Assembly (NCBI GenBank): GCA_965262775.1
Contig: CBDHFT010000001.1
Location: 62,001-126,000, forward strand
DNA length: 64,000 nucleotides
Direction of reading: 5' to 3'
Source: JASGCL01 sp965262775
Lineage (GTDB): Bacteria > Pseudomonadota > Alphaproteobacteria > JASGCL01
The notes under the pieces are model-generated. The model saw nothing but the letters and a program-made list of their open reading frames with translations, was not told the origin of the DNA and did not search any database. Below are positions 53,997 through 63,003 of the stretch, piece by piece; position 1 is the first letter of the stretch; each line of letters starts with the position of its first letter. Both the position numbers and the translations under genes were made by a program.

Positions 53997-54785
53997 TTAT
54001 GCAACAGAAAAATTCTTCTGAATAATATCAAGCGCGGCGCGATGAAGTTCGGCCGAGCCCGCCGCCAAAATTTCCGTCCCCGAATCAAGCGACACGGGTT
54101 CGCCCCGCCAATTGGTAATAACCCCGCCCGCCCCCGTCACCACGGGCGCCAGGGCCATTTTGTCATATTGCGCCATTTGTGTTTCGCATATCACATCGAC
54201 CAAACCCAAAGACAACAACCCATAGGCATAAGAATCATAACAACTGCGCTTGATACGCACCTTGGCCTTGAGGGCGGCAAAAACCCGTTCTTGCTCGGGC
54301 GTGAATATCAGGTCGGTTCCCGAAAAAAATCCCACCGCTTTTTCTAACGGAATATTATCGCGCGTCTTGATAGGTTTGTTGTTTAAGGTGCTGGGGTGGT
54401 CGGTGAAACCCAAATATCTTTCCTTGATAATGGGTTGATTAATCACCCCCGCGATGGGCACGCCGTGCCTGCATAGGGCTATCAAGGTGGTGAACATCAC
54501 CCCGCCAACCATAAATCCTTTGGTGCCATCGATGGGGTCAATAACCCACACATATTCGCTATCCAAATTCTCATTGCCCCATTCTTCGCCCAAAATACCA
54601 TCGGCGGGGCGATGTTTTTTTAATAGGGCGCGGATAGCCTCCTCGGTTTCTTTATCGGCAATGGTGACAGGCGATAGGTCGCTCTTAAATTCGGCGGCGG
54701 GAATATTACGCCAATGTTTTGTTTGGATAAGACCAGCCTCATCCGCTAACAGATGGAGCAAATTTTCTATTTCCTTTTTGTCCAT
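53997..54785 (-). CDS. hisN: Inositol monophosphatase-family phosphatase, histidinol-phosphatase-like
   Basis: The 262-residue Mg/Li-type phosphatase has the metal motifs GILGEEWGNE (Glu), WVIDPIDGTKGFMVG (Asp-Pro-Ile-Asp-Gly-Thr) and a late VTGAGGVITNWRGEPVSL. The segment SPVTIADKETEEAIRALL is usual. Similarity of the D-P-I-D-G-T-K-x-F context favours histidinol-phosphatase HisN, the alphaproteobacterial route in histidine synthesis, but CysQ or SuhB-type roles cannot be excluded. It lies between the cytochrome c gene (11-nt gap) and murJ, all one strand. Confidence 0.75.
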   Translation of the reverse strand: MDKKEIENLLHLLADEAGLIQTKHWRNIPAAEFKSDLSPVTIADKETEEAIRALLKKHRPADGILGEEWGNENLDSEYVWVIDPIDGTKGFMVGGVMFTTLIALCRHGVPIAGVINQPIIKERYLGFTDHPSTLNNKPIKTRDNIPLEKAVGFFSGTDLIFTPEQERVFAALKAKVRIKRSCYDSYAYGLLSLGLVDVICETQMAQYDKMALAPVVTGAGGVITNWRGEPVSLDSGTEILAAGSAELHRAALDIIQKNFSVA

Positions 54786-54796
54786 CGTGAAAAAAA

Positions 54797-55336
54797 TTAA
54801 CGCAGGCTGCGCAAATATAATATAATCGCCGCCCGTTCTTTGTCATCAGCCAAGCCAGCAAAAGTCATTTTTGTGCCACTTGCCAACGTCCTTGGGTTAT
54901 AAAGAAATTGATTGAGCTTATCTTCATTCCACGAACCGCCCACCGCCTTTAACGAATCGGAATAGGCATAACCCGATGCCGATGCCACCGCCCTGCCAAG
55001 CAGGCCATAAAGATTGGGACCAACTTTATTCGCGCCACCCGCTTCAAACCCATGGCAAGCCTGGCACTTACGCGCAACCGCCACACCATCGGCCACTGTA
55101 ACTTTTTTGAAAAGGTCGGTGATGGCCCCTGGGCCCGCGGCGGCGCCGCCACTTACCGTCACCACATTACTGGCCACGGTTTCGTTACTGCCTGGCAGGG
55201 CGAAGGCTTGGTTATTTAATTTTTTGGGGTGGTAAACAACACGCGCAATAACACCCGAACCCGCGGCTATCAAAGCCGAAAGAATAACGGCGGCCGCAAT
55301 TTTATTTGTAAGTAGGGGATCTTTTTTATCAGCCAT
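54797..55336 (-). CDS. Membrane-anchored cytochrome c
   Basis: An uncleaved N-terminal helix (IAAAVILSALIAAGSGVIARVVY, about 13-35) carries a periplasmic class I cytochrome c domain. The heme site is CQACH (91-95) and the axial Met is in SGTKMTFAGL (Met157). GGANKVGPNLYGLLGR and the terminal ERAAIILYLRSL are typical of CycM/cytochrome c552-like electron carriers between the bc1 complex and cytochrome oxidase. At 179 residues it matches CycM. The hisN-like gene follows 11 nt later. Confidence 0.92.
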   Translation of the reverse strand: MADKKDPLLTNKIAAAVILSALIAAGSGVIARVVYHPKKLNNQAFALPGSNETVASNVVTVSGGAAAGPGAITDLFKKVTVADGVAVARKCQACHGFEAGGANKVGPNLYGLLGRAVASASGYAYSDSLKAVGGSWNEDKLNQFLYNPRTLASGTKMTFAGLADDKERAAIILYLRSLR

Positions 55337-55444
55337 TTTTTTATCTATTATTGTGTAATAGCGAATGTAGATTTTTGAATAATGAATTTATCAACCCACC
55401 TCATAAATGATTCGCCCATAAAAGGCAAATGATTTTTCGTATTA

Positions 55445-56047
55445 TTAATCATTGTAGGTCGCGCCCCCCAGCATAAATTTTTCACCGCCGCTTTGCACAA
55501 ATAATTTTTTTTCATGATATTGATTATGTTCTATGGCATAATGGGCAAGGTCGTAGAAAACCGCGGGCGACAACAACATATCCAAATTATCGCGCACCCG
55601 CACCACAGGGCGCGGTTGCTGTTGTTGTTCATACATGGTTAGGGGATGTTGCTTATCCAGCGTCACCCAAAAATCCAACGAAGATTTGATGGCGATATGA
55701 TTTTCTTGAACCTCCGCCACCGTGCCATAAAATGGCAAATCCGCCACTTCTATCTTGCCTTTTTCCGCGGGGGTGGCAAGGAAATACTCCCCGCCTTCCT
55801 TTAACAAACACACCGCAAACAATTGGCAAAGTTGTAGTCTGCCGATGGGGGAGCCTTGGTAAAACCATTGACCTTTTTTATCAATGCGAATGGCAAAATC
55901 ACCGCACAGGGCGGGCAAGGTAAGTTTGCTGTTAGCACTCCACAGTCCTTGCCCCGCGCGCATCATGTCGCCTATCGACAGGCGTTTGGTTTGATTCTTA
56001 TCCGCCTTGCTCGGCGGTTTTATCATGTCATCGTTGCTGCTTGGCAT
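55445..56047 (-). CDS. DUF1285 family protein
   Basis: The 200-residue cytoplasmic protein has FAIRIDKKGQWFYQGSPIGRLQLCQLFA and YFLATPAEKGKIEVADLPF, the diagnostic stretches of DUF1285, a two-domain family of unknown role found in alpha- and gammaproteobacteria. A structural ligand-binding role has been suggested for members, but no reaction is known. No signal or membrane segment is seen. It stands alone, divergent from the porin gene. Confidence 0.88.
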   Translation of the reverse strand: MPSSNDDMIKPPSKADKNQTKRLSIGDMMRAGQGLWSANSKLTLPALCGDFAIRIDKKGQWFYQGSPIGRLQLCQLFAVCLLKEGGEYFLATPAEKGKIEVADLPFYGTVAEVQENHIAIKSSLDFWVTLDKQHPLTMYEQQQQPRPVVRVRDNLDMLLSPAVFYDLAHYAIEHNQYHEKKLFVQSGGEKFMLGGATYND

Positions 56048-56380
56048 GGCACGACAATATCATAAGGTTTTTATTTATGCTAGGGTATGGCCGCCATAAA
56101 AATATGGGCGGGCGCAACGCCCCAAAAAAATGCAAAAAAGATAATGAAATTATTTTAATAATTATTATGCTGTTGCACGCCGTAAGCTATTGCCTTGTTT
56201 GGGGATATTGCCTATATTAATATTAATAAGCAAATGATAAGGGACAATCATCGTGCGGGTTGTGATATTTGTCACGGCACCAGCAAAAAAAATCTAACGA
56301 TTCATGGGACAGCACCAACAGGTGGTCTGGGCCTGGCTAGGGGCTGGCGCGGGCGCGTTTTAACCCCCAGGACTTTAACA

Positions 56381-57996
56381 ATGAGCTTGCTGGCTGGTCT
56401 ATGGGCATATTTTGCAGGCCAACCCGCCCACGCCGCCGACACCCTAACCAACGGCGATACCAAGCCGCCGCCAGCCTCGCTCTTTACCTTTCCTCCAACC
56501 TCGGTTCTTAACCCCGCCCATCCCCAGAGGAAATTGCTGCCTGGCAATAACATTAATGTCAGCGCGGGGGCCGATGTTAATGCCGAATATCGCGTCCTGC
56601 TGGGCAAAAATAATGGCGGTTATTTTTCTCTACCCTCCAGCCTGGTCGGAACGGGTAATTTGTTTCGCGTGGTGATGAATGGTGAAACCAACGACTTCGC
56701 CCCCATTACCCGCACCATTGGTTATGAATTCATCTATGGGGGGCGGCTGACATTTTTTAGCTTGGTAGTTTTAACTTACAGCGCGCCTATCTGTATTTTG
56801 GTGGCGGCATTTGGAATAATGGCGGGCATATTCCTTTTGGTATTATCTCGGTCGGCAAAGACTTCGGGGTTTTAACCCGCTACGCGCTGGATGGTTCCAG
56901 CGTCCTGCCCCCTGGCGGTATGAAATATTGGCAAACAACCGTCGGGGCGGGCAGTGTTGCCAGCAATGGTATTGTTGAGGGTTATGGTCGTTCATCGCCC
57001 GATAATTTTGATACCAGCGCCAAGGTTGCCTATCAAACCCCCGTTATTTATGGCTTCTCCGCTGCGGTAAGTTATGGACCATCGGGCGTTTTATGGTCGC
57101 AAAACCCATGGGCCAGCAATACCGCCACCCATAAAAACGTGGTGGACGGGGTGTTAAATTATCATGCCAATATCAAAACCATCAACCATGAATTTTTGAT
57201 TGATGTCATGGGCGGTTATGAACATGCGACGGTGCGGCCAGCCTACAGCAATCAAAATCATCAATTTTTGAATAGTTTTTTTAAATCATCCTTTATCAAC
57301 ACGGTGGTGGCTAGCATCCTTAAGGCAACCCCCACTGTAAGCCGCGACCAAGCCCTCATCACCGCGCAACAAGATTATGAATTGTATGTTTCAAGAGGTC
57401 AACCCACCGACAGCACCAGGGCCGCGGGATACCAATCATTAACCCCAGGGGCGGCGGGTTTTGGTTTAAGCGACCAAGAAGCCTATCATCTTGGTTTTAA
57501 ATTTGGTTATAACCCGCTGAATATAACGCGCAGTTTGGAAAATATCTTTGCGGGGGCCAACAATGATTTGCGTTATGGCAACAGCGATGCTGGCGATAAT
57601 CAATTTCGTGATAATGATAACCGTAATGTCATGGGTGATTTTTTCGCCCTGTCGCTGGGGATGAATTGGAATAAATTATATGGCAACCTCTTGTCGGCGG
57701 GAATCTCCCTCAGGCCCTTGGCATTTTTAAGTATTTATGGCGGTTATGCCTATGGCACTTGCGCCACGCAATCTTGCATGGCGGCGCGGTTTATCAATCG
57801 GCCAGGCTCTTCGCACCTATGGATGAGCGGGGTAACCTTCGCCCTATCCAACGATTTCTTTATCTACACCCAGGCTTCGGGCATTATTGGCAATGTTGAA
57901 TTTGGCCGTTACGATGCCGCGGGTTATCTCTATGGTCAAACCAATGGGTTTTTTAACAAAACCAATGTCAGCATCGGCACCATGATGTCGTTCTAG
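56381..57996 (+). pseudogene. Porin-like outer membrane protein, frameshifted
   Basis: ATG 56381 has AGGA 8 nt upstream and starts a signal peptide (MSLLAGLWAYFAGQPAHA) and barrel-type sequence GADVNAEYRVLLGKNNGGYF up to YEFIYGGRLTFF. At about 56758-56766 the coding moves to the -1 frame, which reads LGSFNLQRAYLYFGGGIWNN, ISVGKDFGVLTRYALDG and then runs intact to a C-terminal Phe (GTMMSF), the usual final residue for outer-membrane assembly. Alternating hydrophobic strands fit a trimeric general porin. In the published sequence only the pieces 56195-56875 and 56920-57996 are open. One base missing there, in the sequence or the genome, would explain it. Confidence 0.75.
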
Positions 57997-58106
57997 CTTG
58001 GGCTGTCCTTGGGTGATCTATGATTTGAGATTTTATCTCTTTTCTATATCAATTATATTTGCTGATTTAACTTGCCATGATAAAAAAAAGTTGCTAGGCA
58101 CAAACT

Positions 58107-58304
58107 ATGAGAATAAATGTCCGTGAAAACAACGTTGACCAAGCCATCAGGGTTCTGAAAAGAAAGCTGGTGCGCGAAGGGGTGTTTCGTGAAAGCAAAC
58201 AACGTCGTTATTACGAAAAGCCATCGGAAAAGAAAAAACGTGAAGGCACCGAAGCCGTGCGTCGCGCCCGTCGCTTACAACGCAAAAAATTCTTTAATAA
58301 TTAA
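58107..58304 (+). CDS. rpsU: 30S ribosomal protein S21
   Basis: The 65-residue, strongly basic protein starts MRINVRENNVDQAIRVLKRK and has REGVFRESKQRRYYEKPSEK and a final Arg/Lys-rich helix, as in S21, which helps base-pairing of mRNA with 16S rRNA. The length is normal for an alphaproteobacterial S21. It is monocistronic, followed by about 275 bases of non-coding DNA with short GGGGTT-rich repeats at 58430-58470. Confidence 0.96.
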   Translation: MRINVRENNVDQAIRVLKRKLVREGVFRESKQRRYYEKPSEKKKREGTEAVRRARRLQRKKFFNN

Positions 58305-58580
58305 CGCGGGTTTCCTTCTTGGGGTTATTCCCAGGATTATTCCCATGTTCGCCAAACTGGCGAGGGATGGCGAAGGGAATGGTGAATATCCTGCCAGCCA
58401 TCATCTCCTCACCCACGCCAGGCAATTTCTTTATTGGGTTTTTTATTGGGGTTTTTTATTGGGGTTTGTTTTGCCAATCTAACCCGTCAATCATCGCGTC
58501 CGACCTAAAGGCAATATTTTCTAAAACAACCTTGCAACATAAGACTCAAGTTATCAAAAGAACTCTGTTAGGATAGGGCT

Positions 58581-59504
58581 ATGAATGAAGCGCGGATTAA
58601 AAAAATTATCTTCATGGGGTCCAGCCCCTTTGCCGCTGCTATTTTATCGCACCTCCTCCACCATCATAAAAACAACATGCAGATGGTGGCGGTTTATACC
58701 CAACCCGCCAAAGAAAAAGGGCGCGGCAAAAAAATAACCAAAACCGATGTTGCAATATTGGCCGAACAACATGGCGTTCCCGTTCGCACCCCCACCCTGT
58801 TTCATGACGAAGAAATTGATTTTATCGCCCGTAACCAGCCCGACTTGATTATTGTCGCCGCCTATGGCCTGTTGTTGCCAGCTGGGGTTTTGTCATTGCC
58901 CAGCATCATGGCTTTGAATGTTCATCCATCCTTGTTGCCGCATTACCGCGGTGCCACACCGATAGAATCGGCCATCCTAGCGGGGGATAAAAAAACGGGG
59001 GTATGTTTTATCAAAATGACGCCCGAGCTTGACGCGGGCGATGTGCTTGCCATGCAATCAATGCCCCTGGCCGAGGACGATAATCGCGAAACCTTAAGCA
59101 ACAAATTATTAAGCCTGTCGCTAACAATGTTCGACGAACATTTGCCGTCTATCCTAGAAAAAAAATTTCAAGCCACGCCGCAAGACCACACGACCGCCAG
59201 TTTTTGCCAAAAAATAAAAAAGAGCGATTATGAGGTCAAGCCGTCCAACGAGCCCGCCGACATGGTCGATAGGAAAATACGCGCCTATTACCCCAAATGT
59301 TTTTTACCGTGGAGCGATGGTAAAAGATTGGGTTTGTTATCGGTAAAAAAAACCAACCAACCCAGTAATGGGCGACAAGATATTTTGTTTGAAGATGGAA
59401 AAATATCATTACCCTGTCGTGATAATTTGCTGGAACTTATTTTGGTTAAGCCCGAAAATAAAAAAGCGATGATGGCCAGCGATTGGTGGCGCGGCCTGCG
59501 ATAA
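58581..59504 (+). CDS. fmt: Methionyl-tRNA formyltransferase
   Basis: Fmt formylates initiator Met-tRNA using 10-formyl-tetrahydrofolate. The folate site includes NVHPSLLPHYRGATPIESAIL (catalytic Asn-His) and the catalytic Asp in KMTPELDAGDVLAM. The C-terminal OB-like domain is short. At 307 residues it is of normal length. AGGATAGGG precedes the ATG. The peptide deformylase gene def, often its neighbour, is absent here. It ends 5 bp before the opposing TSUP gene. Confidence 0.96.
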   Translation: MNEARIKKIIFMGSSPFAAAILSHLLHHHKNNMQMVAVYTQPAKEKGRGKKITKTDVAILAEQHGVPVRTPTLFHDEEIDFIARNQPDLIIVAAYGLLLPAGVLSLPSIMALNVHPSLLPHYRGATPIESAILAGDKKTGVCFIKMTPELDAGDVLAMQSMPLAEDDNRETLSNKLLSLSLTMFDEHLPSILEKKFQATPQDHTTASFCQKIKKSDYEVKPSNEPADMVDRKIRAYYPKCFLPWSDGKRLGLLSVKKTNQPSNGRQDILFEDGKISLPCRDNLLELILVKPENKKAMMASDWWRGLR

Positions 59505-59509
59505 AAAAA

Positions 59510-60394
59510 TTAAAAAACCCAACCGCGCCAGGCCATGTAGCTGGCTAAAAAAAACAAACCCACGGCAAAAATACGGCGCAATGTTTTTAATGGCAAGGCG
59601 TGGGCCAATTTCGCCCCGACGGGTGCAAAAAAAACTGACGCCAGGGCAATGACAAAAACAACAGGCCAATAAATAAAACCTATGGCTTCTTTACCGCCCA
59701 ACCCACCATTGTTGGCCAGCAAATAACCAATGCTGTTCACCGCCGCAATGGGAAAGCCCGTCGCGGCGGAGGTTGCCACGGCGCGATTGGCCGCAATGCC
59801 ATAACGCGTTTGAAATGGCACCATTAAAAAACCACCGCCCGCCCCCACCAGGCCCGATAAAAAACCCACAACCGCACCGACGATTATCAACCATGGTTTG
59901 CGGGGCAAGATTTTAAAAACCGAACGGGGGTCATATTTATTGTTGGCGATTTTCTTTTCAGGAATTTTTTTGTCTTGGCTGCCGACCCACATTTGCCATC
60001 CCGATAAAAAAATTAATCCCGCGAACAAAAAATATAACCAAGTCGAATGCAAAAATGCAAAAACGCCAAGGCTGGCGAAAAGCGCGCCTGGCAAAATACC
60101 TATGGTAAATATCCCCGCCAATGGCCAGTTGATGGCGCGCTTAAAATAATGGGCGCGAATCGACGACAAGGAAGTAAAACACACCACCGCCATGGCGGAA
60201 GCAATGGCGAATTTAATCGTGTCGCCGCCAAACAACCCCCAACCATCAAAAATATGTAATAATATTGGCACCATAATCATGCTGCCGCCGATGCCAAACA
60301 ACCCCGCCATAAAACCAGACAAAATACCCAGCGATAAAAGAATAGCGACCATCGTCATGTTTTGTGATATAAAATACTTATTAGCAAAAGGCAA
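59510..60394 (-). CDS. TSUP-family permease (TauE/SafE-like)
   Basis: The 294-residue inner-membrane protein has about eight helices. SGFMAGLFGIGGSMIMVPIL at the start and its repeat VGFLSGLVGAGGGFLMVPFQTRYG in the second half (the G-x-G-G-G-x-x-x-V-P motif twice) are diagnostic of TSUP transporters, which move sulfonates, sulfite or other organosulfur anions. The substrate is not predictable. It is divergent from hemH; the gap holds two palindromic repeats. Confidence 0.9.
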   Translation of the reverse strand: MPFANKYFISQNMTMVAILLSLGILSGFMAGLFGIGGSMIMVPILLHIFDGWGLFGGDTIKFAIASAMAVVCFTSLSSIRAHYFKRAINWPLAGIFTIGILPGALFASLGVFAFLHSTWLYFLFAGLIFLSGWQMWVGSQDKKIPEKKIANNKYDPRSVFKILPRKPWLIIVGAVVGFLSGLVGAGGGFLMVPFQTRYGIAANRAVATSAATGFPIAAVNSIGYLLANNGGLGGKEAIGFIYWPVVFVIALASVFFAPVGAKLAHALPLKTLRRIFAVGLFFLASYMAWRGWVF

Positions 60395-60402
60395 ATTATT
60401 TG

Positions 60403-60445
60403 AATTTTAAAAATAAAATTACTTTTGAATTTTGTAAATAAAATT
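60403..60445. promoter_or_regulatory. Tandem AATTTTA-N4-TAAAATT palindromes between TSUP and hemH
   Basis: The palindrome AATTTTA-N4-TAAAATT at 60403-60420 is perfect, and a second copy at 60428-60445 has one mismatch (AATTTTG). They lie 25 bp apart inside a 23-bp direct repeat, 19 bp before the hemH start and next to the divergent TSUP start. Two spaced palindromes between divergent genes look like operators, for example for an iron- or heme-responsive regulator. The DNA here is very AT-rich, so chance is not excluded. Confidence 0.45.
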
Positions 60446-60463
60446 GCTAAAGGGAACAACAAC

Positions 60464-61516
60464 ATGCATACCCATCCTGTCTTGCCAAAAAAAGTGGGCG
60501 TTTTAATAATCAATTTGGGTAGCCCTGTTGCCCCCACATCCAGCGTCGTCAAAAAATTTTTGAGGGAGTTTTTATCCGACCCGCGGGTTGTGCCCTTGGC
60601 GGGGCGCGCCTTAACAAAAATTCTTTGGCAAATATTATTAAACGGCATTATCTTGCCCATCCGCTCGCCGCGCTCGGCCAAAAAATATGCCCTCATTTGG
60701 TTTGCAAAAAAAAATATATCGCCGCTGCATTATTACACCGATAACATTGCCATCCAATTACAAAAACAATTTCAAAAAAATATCATCGTCCATTCGGCCT
60801 ATCGTTATGGTCATCGCCCATCCAACAAATTATTTGGCGGCGCCAACATAGCCACCGAAATAAAAAATTTACAAGCCCTGGGTTGTCGGCGCATTGTGAT
60901 ACTGCCGCTTTACCCCCATTACAGCGCCTCCACCATTGCGTCGGTGGTGGATAATGTTGGTGCCATCTTAAAAAAACTGCAACATCAACCCAGCGTAGCC
61001 TTCGTGCCGCCCTATTTTGACCATCCTGGTTTTATCGCCCTGCTCAAAAAATCTATCCTGGGTGCATTTGCCAACATGAAGGGGCGACAAAAAAACCCCG
61101 ACAAAATAATATTTTCCAACCATGGCATTCCCCAATCATTTGTTAAGGCTGGCGACCCCTATAGCTGTCAGGCCAAAAAGACCTCTCGCCTGTTAAAAGA
61201 ATCCATGAACAATCCGCGTATTGATTTTCTAACCAGTTTTCAATCGCGCTTTGGCGCGGCGGCGTGGGTTAAACCCTATACCGCCGATACCATCAAACAA
61301 TTGGCGAGCGAGGGTTGTCCCCATCTTGCTATTATCTCCCCCAGTTTTGCCGTCGACTGTTTGGAAACATTGGAAGAAATAAATGTTGAACTTCGTGCCG
61401 AATTTTTTAAACACCATCCTAAGCCCAAGGAAGCAACTTTTTCTTACATCCCCTGTCTTAATGATACGCCTGGCGCGATTAATTTCTATAAAGAAATTAT
61501 TTCGCAATTGTTGTAG
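60464..61516 (+). CDS. hemH: Ferrochelatase
   Basis: HemH inserts Fe2+ into protoporphyrin IX, the last step of heme synthesis. VGVLIINLGSPVAPTSSVVKKFLREFLSDPRVV in pieces, the metal-site His in FSNHGIPQSFV, DPYSCQAKKTSRLL, LTSFQSRFGAAAWVKPYT and ISPSFAVDCLETLEEI (catalytic Glu) are present. I start at ATG 60464 (MHTHPVLPKKV, 350 residues), which has AAGGGA upstream. An in-frame TTG at 60425 would add 13 residues encoded by operator-like DNA. The glycosyltransferase follows 23 nt later. Confidence 0.95.
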   Translation: MHTHPVLPKKVGVLIINLGSPVAPTSSVVKKFLREFLSDPRVVPLAGRALTKILWQILLNGIILPIRSPRSAKKYALIWFAKKNISPLHYYTDNIAIQLQKQFQKNIIVHSAYRYGHRPSNKLFGGANIATEIKNLQALGCRRIVILPLYPHYSASTIASVVDNVGAILKKLQHQPSVAFVPPYFDHPGFIALLKKSILGAFANMKGRQKNPDKIIFSNHGIPQSFVKAGDPYSCQAKKTSRLLKESMNNPRIDFLTSFQSRFGAAAWVKPYTADTIKQLASEGCPHLAIISPSFAVDCLETLEEINVELRAEFFKHHPKPKEATFSYIPCLNDTPGAINFYKEIISQLL

Positions 61517-61539
61517 GTAGCTACAATCAAAGAAATCTT

Positions 61540-62760
61540 ATGCGTGTATTAATTGTTTCAAGTATCTATTTACCCATGGCGGGCGGTTTGCCATTGTTTG
61601 CCCATCGCCTGGCATTTTATTTACAGCAACATGGCCATGAAGTGTTGGTGCTGGCGCCGTCCGAAACCATGAAGTCAGAAATGCGCGTGCTTGATGGCGT
61701 CAATATCATGGGTATGGCTTCGGTCAAATCTTATCTTTATAAAAATTATCGCCTAACCCTGGCGCCAGGGCTTTATCGCAATATAGAAAAAACAATTTTA
61801 CATTTTAAGCCCGATGTCATTCATATCCAGGGGCATTTTGCTATCGAACGGCGCGCGGTTAAAATAGCAAAAAAACATCATATACCCGTGGTGGGCACCA
61901 ACCACACGGCATTTGAAAGCATTGCCGAATCCATGCCGTTTCGCCATGTTAAGCCGTGGGTTGCCTTGGTTAAGAAATTATTTTGGCAAAGAATTTTTGA
62001 TACTTTCAAAGACGTCACCATCGCCACCGCCCCCAGCCTGGCCGCCAAAAAAATGTTAGAACAACATGGCTTAACCATACCCATGCAAACCATATCCAAC
62101 GGATTGGACACCCAAGTGTTTAACCCCAACCAAAAAAATACACGGACCGAAAAAAAATATGGCTTACCCAACAAGCCAATATTATTAAGCGTCAGCAGGC
62201 TTGATAAGGAAAAAGAAATGTCATTTGCCTTGGCGGGTGTCGCCCTTGCCATAAAAAAAATGATAGCCATGGGCAAAAAACCATTTCATTTTGTTGTAGC
62301 GGGCGAGGGCAACGAGCTTCAAAATTTAAAAAAGCAAGCCGCGCGCGATGATGTGGCGCCCTATGTTTCATTTTTGGGGCCAATAAAAAATAGGCTGGGA
62401 AAAGAATCTGACTTGCCCGCCATTTACGCCTGCGCCGATGGTTTTATCACCGCTTCGCCGATGGAATTTCAAGGCATTGCGGTGATGGAAGCCATGGCGT
62501 CGGGGTTGCCCATTTTGGCGGCCAACCGTCGCGCCCTGCCCGAATTGGTTGATGATGAAAAAAATGGATTCCTGTTTGAACTTGATAGGCCTGAGGTGCT
62601 TGGCGATAAAATTATCAAGATTATGGAAGATGCACCGTTAAGAAAAAAAATGGCGACGGCTAGCCTTGAAAAAATAAAACCGCATGACATTCAATCGGTG
62701 GTGTCGCAATTTGAAAATATTTATAAAAAGGCCATTGCCATAAAAAAAATCGAAAAATAA
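61540..62760 (+). CDS. GT4-family glycosyltransferase
   Basis: The 406-residue GT-B enzyme has an N-terminal acceptor domain (SSIYLPMAGGLPLFAHRLAFYL, then VIHIQGHFAIERRAVKIA and PVVGTNHTAFES) and a C-terminal nucleotide-sugar domain with SVSRLDKEKEM, VAGEGNELQNLKKQA and the E-x7-E motif in SPMEFQGIAVMEAMASGLPILAA. It resembles alpha-mannosyl or glucosyl transferases acting on diacylglycerol or surface glycans. Donor and acceptor are not predictable. It lies between hemH and a small membrane remnant, same strand. Confidence 0.9.
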   Translation: MRVLIVSSIYLPMAGGLPLFAHRLAFYLQQHGHEVLVLAPSETMKSEMRVLDGVNIMGMASVKSYLYKNYRLTLAPGLYRNIEKTILHFKPDVIHIQGHFAIERRAVKIAKKHHIPVVGTNHTAFESIAESMPFRHVKPWVALVKKLFWQRIFDTFKDVTIATAPSLAAKKMLEQHGLTIPMQTISNGLDTQVFNPNQKNTRTEKKYGLPNKPILLSVSRLDKEKEMSFALAGVALAIKKMIAMGKKPFHFVVAGEGNELQNLKKQAARDDVAPYVSFLGPIKNRLGKESDLPAIYACADGFITASPMEFQGIAVMEAMASGLPILAANRRALPELVDDEKNGFLFELDRPEVLGDKIIKIMEDAPLRKKMATASLEKIKPHDIQSVVSQFENIYKKAIAIKKIEK

Positions 62761-62764
62761 ATAA

Positions 62765-62960
62765 ATGACCATCGAACCCATCCTTGATTCGACCCCTTTC
62801 ATACGCTGGCACCTTGCCCTGGCCATACTGGCATTCCCGCTTGGCCTATCGCACCCATCAAAAAACCATGGCGGGAATCTTTTATGGCGGCTTGTTATTG
62901 GCGGGGTTCTTCACCCTGATGCCTGGGCGTTTATTATTTAATGTTCTTTTTGGTGGATAG
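62765..62960 (+). pseudogene. Small DUF2306-like membrane protein remnant, frameshifted
   Basis: The frame from ATG 62765 encodes PFIRWHLALAILAFPLG and then loses sense, ending at 62941. Another frame supplies RTHQKTMAGIFYGGLLLAGFF and TLMPGRLLFNVLFGG to the TAG at 62960. Dropping one G in CTTGGCC near 62850 joins them into a 65-residue two-helix protein. The order (helix, H-x-x-x-M, helix, F-T-L-M-P-G-R) is that of the C-terminal part of DUF2306-type membrane proteins, from memory. It starts 4 nt after the glycosyltransferase stop. It may be a decayed gene or a sequencing slip. Confidence 0.5.
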
Positions 62961-63003
62961 AGTTTTTGCTTTTTTTATCGCGCTATTGTAAAGCAATAGG
63001 ACG

